Assembly (NCBI GenBank): GCA_964599095.1
Contig: CAZREB010000005.1
Location: forward strand, 248,001 to 312,000
Source of the DNA: SZAS-79 sp964599095
GTDB lineage: Bacteria; Pseudomonadota; Gammaproteobacteria; Burkholderiales; SG8-39
Length of the DNA stretch: 64,000 bases
Reading direction: 5' to 3'
The notes under the pieces: generated by a model
What the model saw: the letters and a program-made list of their open reading frames with translations, nothing else
Told to the model about the DNA's origin: nothing
Database searches by the model: none
Shown: positions 25,347 through 34,348 of the stretch, piece by piece
How the letters are laid out: each line of letters opens with the position of its first letter
How positions within the stretch are numbered: the first letter of the stretch is position 1
Made by a program: the position numbers and the translations under genes

Positions 25347-26157
25347 CCGCGACCCCGGCCAGGAACTCGAGCAGCCCGGCGACGCAGCGATCGGCATAGC
25401 CGTCGCAGATGTTGTGCGCCCCGGTGTCGAAAAGCTTCAGCGTCGAGCCGGCGATCCGCTTGTGCATTTCGTCGTAGGCGCTCGCATGGCCGATCTTCTC
25501 CTTGCCGGCGGCCACGATCAGCGTCGGGCATTGGATCCTGCCGACGTCGTCCATGAAGTCGTGCGTGGTCATGTGGGTGACGAAGCGGGCGATGAACGCC
25601 GGGTCGTTCGACCCGGCCTGCTCGATGAACCATTGCACGAGCTTCGGGTCGGCGTTCGAATCGAAACGCTCGTCGATGGTGTCGGCAAGGAACTTCTTCA
25701 GGCCCACCTCCTTCACCTTCGGAATCCAGGTCAGCGCATGGCTGTTCTTGAGGCCGGGTGTCGAGCCGTAGAGCGCCAGTGTCTTGACGCGCGAGGGATG
25801 GTGGATCGCCAGTTGCTGGGAGACGTACCCACCGGCAGAGTTGCCGACGACGTGCGCGCTCTTCGCGCCGACGAGGTCCAGCAGCTCGATCGCGTCACCG
25901 ACCAAATGGCCGAGCGAGAACGGTTCGCTTTCCTTCGGGATCTGTGAGGCGCCATGGCCGCGCAGGTCCAGCCGCACCACCCGGTACTTGCGGGCCAGCG
26001 GCGGCACCCACTTGAACCAGCGGCGCGAGTTGCCCATCGCCGCGTGCAGCAGCAGGAGCGTGTCCGGTTGCGTCCACGGATCGGTGAAATCGTCGATGTA
26101 GTAGGCGAGCTTCGCGCCGTCGCGCGAGGTGAAGGTCCGGGCGTTGAAGGTCTGCAT
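25339..26157 (-). CDS. Alpha/beta-hydrolase
   Basis: 272 residues. Typical fold landmarks are LLLLHAAMGNSRRW (oxyanion region), LDLRGHGAS, the nucleophile elbow GNSAGG with Ser107, and a C-terminal histidine in DTGAHNICDGY. The layout resembles 3-oxoadipate enol-lactonase and carboxylesterase relatives, so it may cleave an ester, thioester or lactone. It is the last of twelve tightly packed minus-strand genes, starting five bases after the preceding stop. It is cytoplasmic. Confidence 0.85.
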   Translation of the reverse strand: MQTFNARTFTSRDGAKLAYYIDDFTDPWTQPDTLLLLHAAMGNSRRWFKWVPPLARKYRVVRLDLRGHGASQIPKESEPFSLGHLVGDAIELLDLVGAKSAHVVGNSAGGYVSQQLAIHHPSRVKTLALYGSTPGLKNSHALTWIPKVKEVGLKKFLADTIDERFDSNADPKLVQWFIEQAGSNDPAFIARFVTHMTTHDFMDDVGRIQCPTLIVAAGKEKIGHASAYDEMHKRIAGSTLKLFDTGAHNICDGYADRCVAGLLEFLAGVAAK

Positions 26158-26162
26158 TGTTC

Positions 26163-27002
26163 CTAGCCTTTGAACGGGAATTTCTTGTCGTAGAGGTCGG
26201 CGGCGTCTTCCACCGCCATGAAGGTCGCGCCTTCGTCGGCCAGCGTCTTCAACAGCTTCTCGAGCACCGTCATGCGGTGCCCGCGACCGATGACGAAGGG
26301 GTGGAACGTGTAATTGAGGATGCCCCAGTCGGTAAGGCCCTGCATGTAGCGGAAATCGGCGATCCAGTTGCCGAGCACCGATTCGGCATTCATCAGGCCC
26401 GGCAGGATCGTGGCCTTGGTGCGCAGGAACTCGAAGTGCGGGTAGTCGTCGAGCGTCCAGCTCACCGGCATCTCGATCAGCCTCGTCTCCTTGCCGAATA
26501 CCGCGGGCTTTTCCAGCTCGATCACGTCGCCCTGCCGGATACGGTAGGGCCTATGGTCGTTGCCCATCATGCTCGACTCGTAGAAGAACCCGTGCTTCAG
26601 GAACAGGTCCACCGAGTTCGGCGAAAGGTCCCACGAGGGCGACCGGTAGCCGCGCGCGTACCGCCCGGTGAGCTTCTTGATCTGCTCGTTTGCGCGGACC
26701 AGCCCGGCTTCTTCCTCCTCGCGGGTCATGTCGTTCGGCGGCATGTGTGTCCAGCCGTGATGGCCGATCTCGTGGCCTGCGTCGAAGACCTGCTTGCATT
26801 GGTCAGGGTAGGTTTCGAGCGTGTGCCCCGGGACGAACCAGGTCGAGCGCACCTTGTACTTGTGGAGCAAGGCGAGGATCCGCGGCACGGCGACCGGCCC
26901 GAACTCGCCGCGCGAGATCGGCGTCGGGCTGGTCAGCCCGCGCGAGATGAAACCGGACATCGCGTCGAAGTCGAAGCTTATGGTCGCTACATGGGTTGCC
27001 AT
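26163..27002 (-). CDS. Polysaccharide deacetylase-family (NodB-like) hydrolase
   Basis: 279 residues from an ATG with AGGTGA five bases upstream. NodB-fold motifs are intact: SFDFDAMSG (metal and catalytic aspartates), HEIGHHGWTH (metal-binding histidines) and RGYRSPSWDLS. There is no signal peptide. Cytoplasmic members of this family hydrolyse small amides or imides, for example allantoinase PuuE and cyclic imidases, rather than polysaccharides. That fits a catabolic operon better than cell-wall work and is an inference. It lies 14 bases after the SDR gene and five before the hydrolase. Confidence 0.82.
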   Translation of the reverse strand: MATHVATISFDFDAMSGFISRGLTSPTPISRGEFGPVAVPRILALLHKYKVRSTWFVPGHTLETYPDQCKQVFDAGHEIGHHGWTHMPPNDMTREEEEAGLVRANEQIKKLTGRYARGYRSPSWDLSPNSVDLFLKHGFFYESSMMGNDHRPYRIRQGDVIELEKPAVFGKETRLIEMPVSWTLDDYPHFEFLRTKATILPGLMNAESVLGNWIADFRYMQGLTDWGILNYTFHPFVIGRGHRMTVLEKLLKTLADEGATFMAVEDAADLYDKKFPFKG

Positions 27003-27016
27003 CGGGTCACCTGTCC

Positions 27017-27799
27017 TCAATAGGCCGAGCGCCCGCCGTCCGCAGGGATGGCAGCGCCGGTAATCATGCGGGATTCGTTCGAGGCGAGAAACAGCGCGAT
27101 CGCAGCGATATCCTCCGGCTCGCCCATCCAGAACGGGTAGGTCTTCAGCTGCTCGGTCACGTTCTGGCGGTCCGGCGCGCTGCCCGGCTTACCCGGCATG
27201 CCGTAGGTGGCTCGCACGCGCTCGGTGTTGGTCCGTCCGGCACAGATGCAATTCACCCGGATATTGTCTTTTGCATAAGTGGCGGCCATGGCTCGCGTCA
27301 GCGAAATGATCGCGCCCTTTGCCGCGGTGTAGATATGGGCCGGGTTGGCCCCGCGCAGGCCCGCACCCGAAGACATGTTGACCACCGCTCCGCCGCCCGC
27401 GTCGACGATCTTCGGGATCACGTGGCGGCAGGCCAGCATCGTGCCCTTGACGTCGAGCGTCATGGTGCGGTCCCAGACGGCCATGTCCACTTCCGAAATC
27501 GGCGAATCCTCGGGCAGCGAACCGCCGGCGGAATTGAACAGCGTGTCGATCTTCCCGAAACGCGCGATGCCGGCCGCGACGGCCGAAATCACGCTGCCCT
27601 CGTCGGTTGCGTCCATCTTCACGAAGATCGCCTCGCCGCCCTCCGCGACGACTGCGTCCGCCGAGGCCTGCCCGGTGGCCGCGTTGATGTCCGCGACGAC
27701 GATCTTCGCGCCTTCGCGCGCGAACATGAGCGCGCATGCCTTTGCGATGCCCGCACCACCGCCCACCAGGAAAGCCACCCTGCCTTCGAGACGTCCCAT
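27017..27799 (-). CDS. Short-chain dehydrogenase/reductase
   Basis: 260 residues of classical SDR design: a nucleotide-binding GGGAGIAKA in place of the usual TGxxxGIG, an acidic residue after beta-2 (VADIN, suggesting NAD(H)), NSAGG, the catalytic serine in VVNMSSG and YTAAK. It should oxidise or reduce a hydroxyl/keto group on the pathway intermediate. It begins six bases after the Bug stop in the twelve-gene operon and is not a close paralogue of the SDR at 31260-31988. Confidence 0.9.
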   Translation of the reverse strand: MGRLEGRVAFLVGGGAGIAKACALMFAREGAKIVVADINAATGQASADAVVAEGGEAIFVKMDATDEGSVISAVAAGIARFGKIDTLFNSAGGSLPEDSPISEVDMAVWDRTMTLDVKGTMLACRHVIPKIVDAGGGAVVNMSSGAGLRGANPAHIYTAAKGAIISLTRAMAATYAKDNIRVNCICAGRTNTERVRATYGMPGKPGSAPDRQNVTEQLKTYPFWMGEPEDIAAIALFLASNESRMITGAAIPADGGRSAY

Positions 27800-27805
27800 G
27801 GCGGC

Positions 27806-28774
27806 CTACTCGCCCTTGATCCCGGCGGACTTCACAAGCGCGCTGAACTTGGCCACATCCGAGCGGATGCGCGTCATGAAGTCGTCCGGCGTGCTCGACT
27901 GCGGGTCGGAGCCGCCCTCGATCATGACTTTCTGCACGTCGGGCATCGCGACGATCTTCACGATGGCCGCATTCAGCTGCTCGACGATCGCGCGCGGCGT
28001 CCCGGCGGCGGCGAGGATGCCGTACCAGGAGGACAACTCGTAGCCGGGCACGCCGGCCTCCTCGATGGTCGGCACCTCGGGCATCGAAGAGGCGCGCTTC
28101 CTCGACGTGACCCCCAATCCCTTGAGCTTGCCGGCCCGAACAAATCCGACCTCGCCCGGGATCGACGAGCAATACATGTCGATCTGGCCGCCCATCAGGT
28201 CGGTGAGCGCGGGTGCGTCACCCTTGTAGGGCACCTGCAGGATTTCGATCCCGGCCAGGCTCTTGAGCAATTCCACGCACAGCAGCGGGGTCCCTATCCC
28301 CGAGGAGCCGTAGGTCAGCTTGCCGGGATTGGCTTTTGCGTAGGCAATCAGTTCGCGGACGTTGTTCGGCGCCAGCGTGGGCCGCGTCACGAGGAAATTC
28401 TGCGACGAAACAATTTGCGAGATCGGCGCGAAATCGGTAAGGACGTTGTACGGCAGCTTGGACGAGAAGGCCGGCGCGATCGTCATGTTGGCGGTGCCGG
28501 TGAGCAGCGTGTATCCGTCCGGGGCCGACTTGGCGACGAAATCGAAAGCCAGGTTGCCCGAGGCGCCGGCCTTGTTCTCGACCAGCACCGGCTGGCCGAT
28601 CATCGGCGAGAGTTTCTGGCTGATCAGGCGCCCGAGAATGTCGGTCGCCCCGCCGGGCGGATAAGGGATGATCATCCGGATCGGCTTGGACGGCCACGAC
28701 TGCGCGGGTGCAAGCGGGGCGACTGCGGCACAGGCGATTGCAAGAAGCAGGGGAAGCAGCTTCTTCGTCTTCAC
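27806..28774 (-). CDS. Bug/TctC-family periplasmic substrate-binding protein
   Basis: 322 residues from a GTG whose bases overlap the TGA of the upstream gene (GTGA), with AGAAGG just before it. Signal peptide, WPSKPIRMIIPYPPGGATD, ENKAGASGNLAFD, DGYTLLTG and VPYKGDAPALTDLMGG are standard Bug features. It is the third of three Bug receptors inside the same operon. An in-frame TTG at 28792 would lengthen it by six residues. Confidence 0.88.
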   Translation of the reverse strand: MKTKKLLPLLLAIACAAVAPLAPAQSWPSKPIRMIIPYPPGGATDILGRLISQKLSPMIGQPVLVENKAGASGNLAFDFVAKSAPDGYTLLTGTANMTIAPAFSSKLPYNVLTDFAPISQIVSSQNFLVTRPTLAPNNVRELIAYAKANPGKLTYGSSGIGTPLLCVELLKSLAGIEILQVPYKGDAPALTDLMGGQIDMYCSSIPGEVGFVRAGKLKGLGVTSRKRASSMPEVPTIEEAGVPGYELSSWYGILAAAGTPRAIVEQLNAAIVKIVAMPDVQKVMIEGGSDPQSSTPDDFMTRIRSDVAKFSALVKSAGIKGE

Positions 28775-29328
28775 GTCCGTCCCTTCTGCCAATCGCGCTC
28801 GGCCTGCAGCGCGGAATCGTCGTCGAGGTCCACGCCGAGCGCGACGACCATGCGGCCCAGTGCGCCGTAATAGGTCGCCGACATCGCAATATCCACGATC
28901 TGGCGCGCGGAAAAATGCCGCTTCATCGCATCCATGATCGCGTCGGTGACCTTGAGGTCGCCCAGCGCCATGACGAATGCCACGATGGCCTGCTCGCCTG
29001 CGGGCAGCGATGAAGGCACTTTTCCGGCGCCGATTTCCCCGACCGCGGATTCGCCGATGCCGGCCTGCACCGCAAGCGGCCCGTGATGCGCCCAGGCATA
29101 CGGCACGCCTCGCGCCGAGGTGAGGATCGTCAATTCGCGCAGCCGCTCCGGGAGATCGGTCTTGTACTTGACGTATTCGCCGACCCGGGCGAAATGGACC
29201 AGGCCGCCCGGCGCATGGCCGAGCGAGCGCAGTGCGTTCGACACGAATCCGCGCGTCGCCTTGATTTCCGCGTAAACGGCAGCGAGTTCAGGATTGCCCT
29301 TGTCGTCCGCAGGAGGAAGCCTGGCCAT
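28771..29328 (-). CDS. Carboxymuconolactone decarboxylase/AhpD-like protein
   Basis: 185 residues beginning MARLPPADDKGNPEL. The all-helical CMD fold is recognisable from RLRELTILTSARGVPYAWAHHGPLAVQAG and the later RQIVDIAMSATYYGALGRMVVALG. The AhpD redox motif CxxC is absent, so a thiol-peroxidase role is unlikely; a decarboxylase- or lactone-type role is possible. It starts two bases after the dehydrogenase stop and its end overlaps the Bug start. An inner member of the twelve-gene operon. Confidence 0.82.
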   Translation of the reverse strand: MARLPPADDKGNPELAAVYAEIKATRGFVSNALRSLGHAPGGLVHFARVGEYVKYKTDLPERLRELTILTSARGVPYAWAHHGPLAVQAGIGESAVGEIGAGKVPSSLPAGEQAIVAFVMALGDLKVTDAIMDAMKRHFSARQIVDIAMSATYYGALGRMVVALGVDLDDDSALQAERDWQKGRT

Positions 29329-29330
29329 GT

Positions 29331-30302
29331 TCAGAACTCCGTAGGTTGGCCGCGCCGCCTGATCCGGGCGATCCCGGATTCGAGCAGGCGGGTGAATTCG
29401 GTCAGGCGCGCGTCCACGGTCTTCGGGTCCCACTTATAGAACCCGCGGCCGGTCGTCACGCCATGATGTCCCTGCTCCACGAGGCGCTGGAGCGTCGCGC
29501 TCGGCTTGCGGCCGTTGTGCAACGTGGGATAAAGGTTTTTCGATGTCGCGAGATGCACCGGCAGGCCATGGATGTCGCGCGACACCACCGGTCCGAGGAT
29601 GTTGTATCGAAAGCCGAACCCGAACCGCACGGCCCGGTCGACATCCTCGGCGGTCGTGATGCCGGAGTCGATCAGGTGGTAGATCTCGCGGTACATCGCG
29701 TGCTGGATCCGGTTGATCAGCATGCCGGGCACGTCGCGGTTGAGCACCACCGGCACCTTGCCCATCGCGTCCATCCAGCCCAGCAGCTTCTTCATCGTCG
29801 CGTCGGATGTCTTCGGACCGCGCGTGACCTCGACGACGAGCATCACGTGGGCTGGCACGCTGAAATGCAGGCCGGCGCTGCGCTGCTGTCGCCTGAGCGG
29901 CTTCACGACGTCGCGCACACGCAGGCCGGAGGTGTTCGTCGCGATGATCGTATCCGCATGCACGAGAGGCTCGATTTCGCGCAGCAGGCGGTGCTTCAGC
30001 GCGAGGTCTTCGAAGACCGCCTCGATGACCAGATCCGCCTGCTTCCAGGGAACCGTACCGGTGCCTTCGTGAAGCGTGATGGCTTTCCGGGCCGCAGCCG
30101 AGCGTAGCCGCTTGAACTCCCTGGCCCAATAGGCGGCGGCCCGCTTGCGCACCGCTGGGTCGGTTTCGGTCACCTCGCAGCGCCAGCCGTTGCGCGCAAA
30201 AGCGATTGCGATGTCGGCACCCATGCGCCCGGCGCCGAGAATGACGACGCAGGGCGCGCGTTTCGGCGTGCGCTTCGCCGCTCCCCTACTCGACCTTGGC
30301 AC
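29331..30302 (-). CDS. 3-Hydroxyacyl-CoA dehydrogenase-family protein
   Basis: 323 residues. The Rossmann motif GAGRMGADIAIAF, the HFSVPAHVMLVVEV segment holding the catalytic histidine and glutamate, and PGMLINRIQHAMYREIYHLI of the helical C-terminal domain identify the family. Members oxidise 3-hydroxyacyl-CoAs or small hydroxy acids such as carnitine and L-gulonate. No ATG is available; the GTG at 30302, with AAGG six bases ahead, is chosen and overlaps the upstream Bug gene by 17 bases. Confidence 0.85.
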   Translation of the reverse strand: MPRSSRGAAKRTPKRAPCVVILGAGRMGADIAIAFARNGWRCEVTETDPAVRKRAAAYWAREFKRLRSAAARKAITLHEGTGTVPWKQADLVIEAVFEDLALKHRLLREIEPLVHADTIIATNTSGLRVRDVVKPLRRQQRSAGLHFSVPAHVMLVVEVTRGPKTSDATMKKLLGWMDAMGKVPVVLNRDVPGMLINRIQHAMYREIYHLIDSGITTAEDVDRAVRFGFGFRYNILGPVVSRDIHGLPVHLATSKNLYPTLHNGRKPSATLQRLVEQGHHGVTTGRGFYKWDPKTVDARLTEFTRLLESGIARIRRRGQPTEF

Positions 30303-31266
30303 CGGAGGCCTTGACGACTTTCTTCCAGGTGTCGACCTGGTTGCGGATGTAGGCGCCGAACTCCTCGGGCGTCCCGCCGACCGGCGCGGTGCCGAGTTTC
30401 GCGAGGCGCTCGCGCACGTCGGGCATCTGCAGGATTCGATTGGTGTCGGCGTTGATCCTCGCCACCAGGTCCCTGGGCATGCCTGCGGGCCCGACCACCC
30501 CGAGCCACGAGACGTAGTCGTAGCCCGGGACACCGGATTCCGCTACTGTCGGTACGTCGGGGGCGACCGGCGAGCGCTTGGCGCTGCTGACTGCCAGTGC
30601 GCGCAGCTTGCCGCCCTGCACGAACGGCCAGGCGCCGGGCATCGAGTCGAACACCATCGTGATCTGGTTGCCCATGACGTCCTGGTCGGCCGGGGCGCTG
30701 CCCTTGTACGGCACATGGGTGATGTCGGTCCCGGTCATCATCTTGAGCACCTCCATGAACAGGTGCATCGAAGAGCCGCTGCCGGCAGTGCCGAAAGTCA
30801 GCTTCCCCGGGTTCGCCTTCGCGTAGGCGAGAAGCTCACCGAGGTTCCGGAACGGCGAATTCGGGTTCACGACCAGCACGTTGATGCTCGCCACGGCCCA
30901 GATGACCGGCGTGAAATCGCGCACCGGGTCGTAGGGCAGCTTGGAGCCGAACAACGCAGGATTGGCCCCATGCGTATTGATGGCGGCGATCTGCAGCATG
31001 TAGCCGTCGGGGGGCGACTTCGCCACCGCCTCCGAGCCGATGCTGCCGCTCGCGCCGATGCGGTTTTCCACCAGCACCGGCTTGCCCCAGGCCTGGGTGT
31101 ACTTGTCGGCGAGGATGCGGCCGACGATGTCGGTCTGCCCGCCGGGCGCGAAAGGCACCATGATGCGCACCGGCTTTTCGGGCCAGTTCGATTGTGCAAG
31201 CGCCGTGGATGCGCCAGCGGCGAGCGCCGCCAGCGCCGCCCATAGGACCTTCCTTGCCTTCACCAT
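30286..31266 (-). CDS. Bug/TctC-family periplasmic substrate-binding protein
   Basis: 326 residues: signal peptide ending ALAQ, WPEKPVRIMVPFAPGGQTD, ENRIGASGSIGSE, DGYMLQI and VPYKGSAPADQDVMG. Its start overlaps the SDR gene by seven bases and its end overlaps the dehydrogenase by 17, so it is translationally embedded among enzymes. This arrangement implies that the receptor and the enzymes handle the same compound. Confidence 0.88.
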   Translation of the reverse strand: MVKARKVLWAALAALAAGASTALAQSNWPEKPVRIMVPFAPGGQTDIVGRILADKYTQAWGKPVLVENRIGASGSIGSEAVAKSPPDGYMLQIAAINTHGANPALFGSKLPYDPVRDFTPVIWAVASINVLVVNPNSPFRNLGELLAYAKANPGKLTFGTAGSGSSMHLFMEVLKMMTGTDITHVPYKGSAPADQDVMGNQITMVFDSMPGAWPFVQGGKLRALAVSSAKRSPVAPDVPTVAESGVPGYDYVSWLGVVGPAGMPRDLVARINADTNRILQMPDVRERLAKLGTAPVGGTPEEFGAYIRNQVDTWKKVVKASGAKVE

Positions 31267-31988
31267 GGTGCCCCTCCCAACGATGAGCCGCCGCAGACGT
31301 GCAGCAGCTGCCCGGTCACGTAGCTGTTCTCGGGCGAAATGAAGAACATCGCGGCCCGCGCGATGTCGTCCGGCGTGCCTCCGCGGCCGACGATGCAGTT
31401 CTCGACCAGCTTGCGCGCGACTTCCGGCGGGTTGTTTTTCTTGAACAGCGCGGTGAGCACCGGCCCGGGCGAAATCGCGTTCACCGTGATCCCGAATTCG
31501 CCGAACTCGAGCGCCCAGCTGCGCGTGAATGCCACCAGCGCGGCCTTGGTGCCGGAGTACACGGTGCGCGCCTTCTTCCCGAGGATGGAACGCGAGGACA
31601 TGTTGACCACCCGGCCGAAGCGCTGTGCCTTCATGCCGGGGACGAAGGCCTGCATGAAGATCACCGCTGCGCGAAGGTGCAGGTTGACGCCGTGGTCGAA
31701 GGTAGCGTCGGTGACCTCCTCGAGCATCCCGGGGGTCGGGAAGCCGGCATTGTTGACCAGCACGTTGACGCGGAAGCGGCTGGAGATGTCGTAGGCAGCC
31801 GCACGTGTGGCCGCTGCGTCGGTCAGGTCTGCCTGAATGAAATGGTAGTCGCCCCCCGGCATCACCTCGGGCCGCGCGATGTCCACGTTGATGACCGTGG
31901 CGCCGGCGGCCATCAGGTGCGCGCAGATGCCTTCGCCGATGCCTGTGGTACCCCCGGTGACCACTGCGACGAGGTTCGGCATCCTCAT
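31260..31988 (-). CDS. Short-chain dehydrogenase/reductase
   Basis: 242 residues with a textbook TGGTTGIG nucleotide motif, VDIARP after beta-2 (NAD preference), NNAGF, catalytic serine in NMSSRS and YSGTKAA. The C-terminal YVTGQLLHVCGGSSLGG is the usual SDR ending. ATG at 31988 overlaps the stop of the upstream Bug gene (ATGA). Member of the twelve-gene operon. Confidence 0.91.
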   Translation of the reverse strand: MRMPNLVAVVTGGTTGIGEGICAHLMAAGATVINVDIARPEVMPGGDYHFIQADLTDAAATRAAAYDISSRFRVNVLVNNAGFPTPGMLEEVTDATFDHGVNLHLRAAVIFMQAFVPGMKAQRFGRVVNMSSRSILGKKARTVYSGTKAALVAFTRSWALEFGEFGITVNAISPGPVLTALFKKNNPPEVARKLVENCIVGRGGTPDDIARAAMFFISPENSYVTGQLLHVCGGSSLGGAPW

Positions 31989-32953
31989 TCCGCCTTGATC
32001 TTGAGGCGCTCGATCACGTCGGTCCAGCGCGCAATCATGGCCTGCATCTGCTGCGTATGCTCCTGGTAGGTGTTGGCCAGAGGCAGGTAGCCAAGCGACG
32101 CGAGCCGCTCGGCATGAACCGGGCTGCGCATCGCCGCGACGAAATGCTTGTTCAGTGCAGCAAGCACCGCCGGGGGCGTGCCCGCCGGCGCGTAGACGCC
32201 CCAGTAGGAATCCGCATCCACGTTCTTGATGCCGAGCTCCTCGAAAGTCGGCACGTTCGGCATCGCCGGGTTGCGCGTCACGTTGGTCACCGCCAGCGCG
32301 CGCAGCTTGCCGGCCTCGACATAGGACCGTGCCGAGCTGATGCCGGCGAACTGCATGTGCACCTGCCCGCCCAGCAGGTCGGTCATTGCCGGCCCGGTGC
32401 CCTTGTACGGGATATGCGTGATGAATACATGGGCCGAGAGCTTCATCAGCTCGGCGGCGAGGTGGGTCGAAGTGCCGGAGCCGCCCGAGGCATAGTTCAG
32501 GTAACCGGGCTTGGCGCGCGCCAGCGCAAGCAGCTCGGGCAGCGTGTTCGCCGGTACCGACGGATGGACCACGAGCAGCACCGGCGCATAGGCCATCATG
32601 GTGACGCCGACGAACGACTTGGCCGTGTCGAACGGCATCTTGGCGCGAAAGAGTCCCGGGTTGACGAGCACGGCAGTGTCGGTCGCCAGCACCGTGTAGC
32701 CGTCGGGCGGCGCCTTGGCGACCAGCTCGGTGCCGATGATCGAATTGCCGCCCGGCCGGTTCTCGATGATGAGTTGGTGGCCCATCGACGCGCTGATCGT
32801 CGGCGCGATCGTGCGCACGAGGTTGTCAGTGCCACCGCCCGGCGCATACGGGATGATCACCCGCACCGGCTTTTCTGGAAATGCCTGTGCGCCGGCCGCG
32901 GCTGCAAAGCCGGCGAGCAAACACGCGAGGACGATCTTCAGGGTCGATTGCAT
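31985..32953 (-). CDS. Bug/TctC-family periplasmic substrate-binding protein
   Basis: 322 residues: signal peptide (to about GAQA, residue 24), FPEKPVRVIIPYAPGGGTDN, ENRPGGNSIIGTE, DGYTVLAT and IPYKGTGPAMTDLLGG. It follows the MmgE/PrpD gene by nine bases and overlaps the SDR by four. First of the operon's three Bug receptors; they are diverged from one another, so they are unlikely to be simple recent duplicates. Confidence 0.88.
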   Translation of the reverse strand: MQSTLKIVLACLLAGFAAAAGAQAFPEKPVRVIIPYAPGGGTDNLVRTIAPTISASMGHQLIIENRPGGNSIIGTELVAKAPPDGYTVLATDTAVLVNPGLFRAKMPFDTAKSFVGVTMMAYAPVLLVVHPSVPANTLPELLALARAKPGYLNYASGGSGTSTHLAAELMKLSAHVFITHIPYKGTGPAMTDLLGGQVHMQFAGISSARSYVEAGKLRALAVTNVTRNPAMPNVPTFEELGIKNVDADSYWGVYAPAGTPPAVLAALNKHFVAAMRSPVHAERLASLGYLPLANTYQEHTQQMQAMIARWTDVIERLKIKAE

Positions 32954-32962
32954 AGAGCCTCC

Positions 32963-34348
32963 TTAGCCCGGGTTCCAAAGTTCGCGCATCGACGGCAACG
33001 ATTCCAGTCGACCGACCATGGCGATCAGCGATTCTGCCTGCGATTGATTCATCGGCCGCGCGCCGCCGGCCAGGCACCCGAGGACCTTGGCGCGATGCTC
33101 CTCGTCCGACAGCGGATGCTCGGGCGTACCGGGAAGCTCGGTGGCCGTAGCCTCGAAGCGCTCGCCCTGCCTCGTCTTTACCGCCACTGTCGCCGGGACG
33201 AATTTGCCGGCCTGGGCCGGATCGACTTCGACATTCACACGGCGTGCAAGGGCGCACACTTCTGCATCGGCAACGGCCGCCGGATGGATATCGCCCACGT
33301 CGAACCTTCCGCGCAACAACGTGCTCGCAATCGAATACTGTACGCTGAACTGTGCCGACACTTGCGGATTTTCGCCGGGCGCGAAGTCTGCGCCGACCAG
33401 CCGCGCCATGAAAGGGGAAATCCGCACGCTGGCCGACTCGATATCCGCGCCCCTGACCTTCCGGCGTGCCACGAGGTCGAGGGTCGCCTCGATCGCCGCA
33501 TGGTTGCAGAAGCAGCTTGCATACTTCTTCAGCGTCAGCGAAGCGAACCGGTAGTCGGCGCCGAGCCCCCCGGTGACGATCGAATGGTCGAGCTTTGTGT
33601 AAAGGGCTTCGAATCCGCACTGCCCGTCGAACATCGCGGCCGGGGCGCTGACGCCGCACTGGGCGAGCAGCGCCGCGTCGACCCCGTCGCGCGCCGCAAA
33701 GGCCGACTGCAGCCGCTTGGTGGTCGCGCGCTCGACGAGCGCCTGCTGCGTCCCGGCGGCACGGCTCATCGCGATGCCCATCGCCGTGAGGATCCCGTCG
33801 GCGCCAAGGCCGAGCGCCCGTGCCGACGCCGCGGCGGCAGCGAATACGCCGAGAACCGAGGTATAGAACCAACCCGGATGGCTCCGGATCGCAAGGCCGA
33901 GCCGGACGAGCAATTCGTCGCCGGCAACGTAGGCCGCGAGGAACTCCTTGCCGCCCAGGCCGCGTTGTTCCGCCACCGCAAGCACCGCCGGCACGATCAC
34001 GATGTCGGCATGGACCGTCGCTTCGTCGTGCACGCTGTCGAAATCCAGCGCGGCGGCCATGGCGCCGTTGGTGAACGCGGCCTGCGGCGCAGGAACGCTG
34101 TCGGGACAAGTCCAGATGCGGCTCTCGCGGCACCCGCCCTGGCGGATGGCGAGGGCCTGCAGCGCTGCGATCCCCTCCGCACCCGAACCCGCCCACGCGA
34201 CCGCCAGCGTATCCAGCAATAGACGCTTTGCACGCGCGACCACGGGTGCAGGCAGGTCTTCATAGCGCAGCCCGGCCGCCCAGTCCGCCAATTGCCGGCC
34301 CAGCCCTTGGGCAGCGTGCGCGGGCTGGCGCGCGAGCCTCTCAGGCAT
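32963..34348 (-). CDS. MmgE/PrpD family protein
   Basis: 461 residues of the 2-methylcitrate dehydratase fold. Recognised segments are RAKRLLLDTLAVAWAG near the N terminus and DFDSVHDEATVHADIVIVPAVLA around residues 100-125, which holds the active-site histidines and aspartates. A third is LTLKKYASCFCNHAAIEATLDL, where the family has its K-Y-P-x-C-x-H segment. Known members are 2-methylcitrate dehydratase, cis-aconitate decarboxylase and iminodisuccinate epimerase. It is not accompanied by prpB/prpC, so propionate catabolism is unlikely. It overlaps the end of the second dioxygenase by eight bases. Confidence 0.87.
   Translation of the reverse strand: MPERLARQPAHAAQGLGRQLADWAAGLRYEDLPAPVVARAKRLLLDTLAVAWAGSGAEGIAALQALAIRQGGCRESRIWTCPDSVPAPQAAFTNGAMAAALDFDSVHDEATVHADIVIVPAVLAVAEQRGLGGKEFLAAYVAGDELLVRLGLAIRSHPGWFYTSVLGVFAAAAASARALGLGADGILTAMGIAMSRAAGTQQALVERATTKRLQSAFAARDGVDAALLAQCGVSAPAAMFDGQCGFEALYTKLDHSIVTGGLGADYRFASLTLKKYASCFCNHAAIEATLDLVARRKVRGADIESASVRISPFMARLVGADFAPGENPQVSAQFSVQYSIASTLLRGRFDVGDIHPAAVADAEVCALARRVNVEVDPAQAGKFVPATVAVKTRQGERFEATATELPGTPEHPLSDEEHRAKVLGCLAGGARPMNQSQAESLIAMVGRLESLPSMRELWNPG

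Noticed and set aside
26163..27002. Peptidoglycan or chitin deacetylase role for the NodB-fold protein
   Set aside because: No signal peptide and an all-catabolic operon context make a small-molecule substrate more likely.
32963..34348. MmgE/PrpD gene as prpD of the methylcitrate cycle
   Set aside because: No prpB, prpC or acnD nearby and the partners are dioxygenases and SDRs, so the symbol was not applied.
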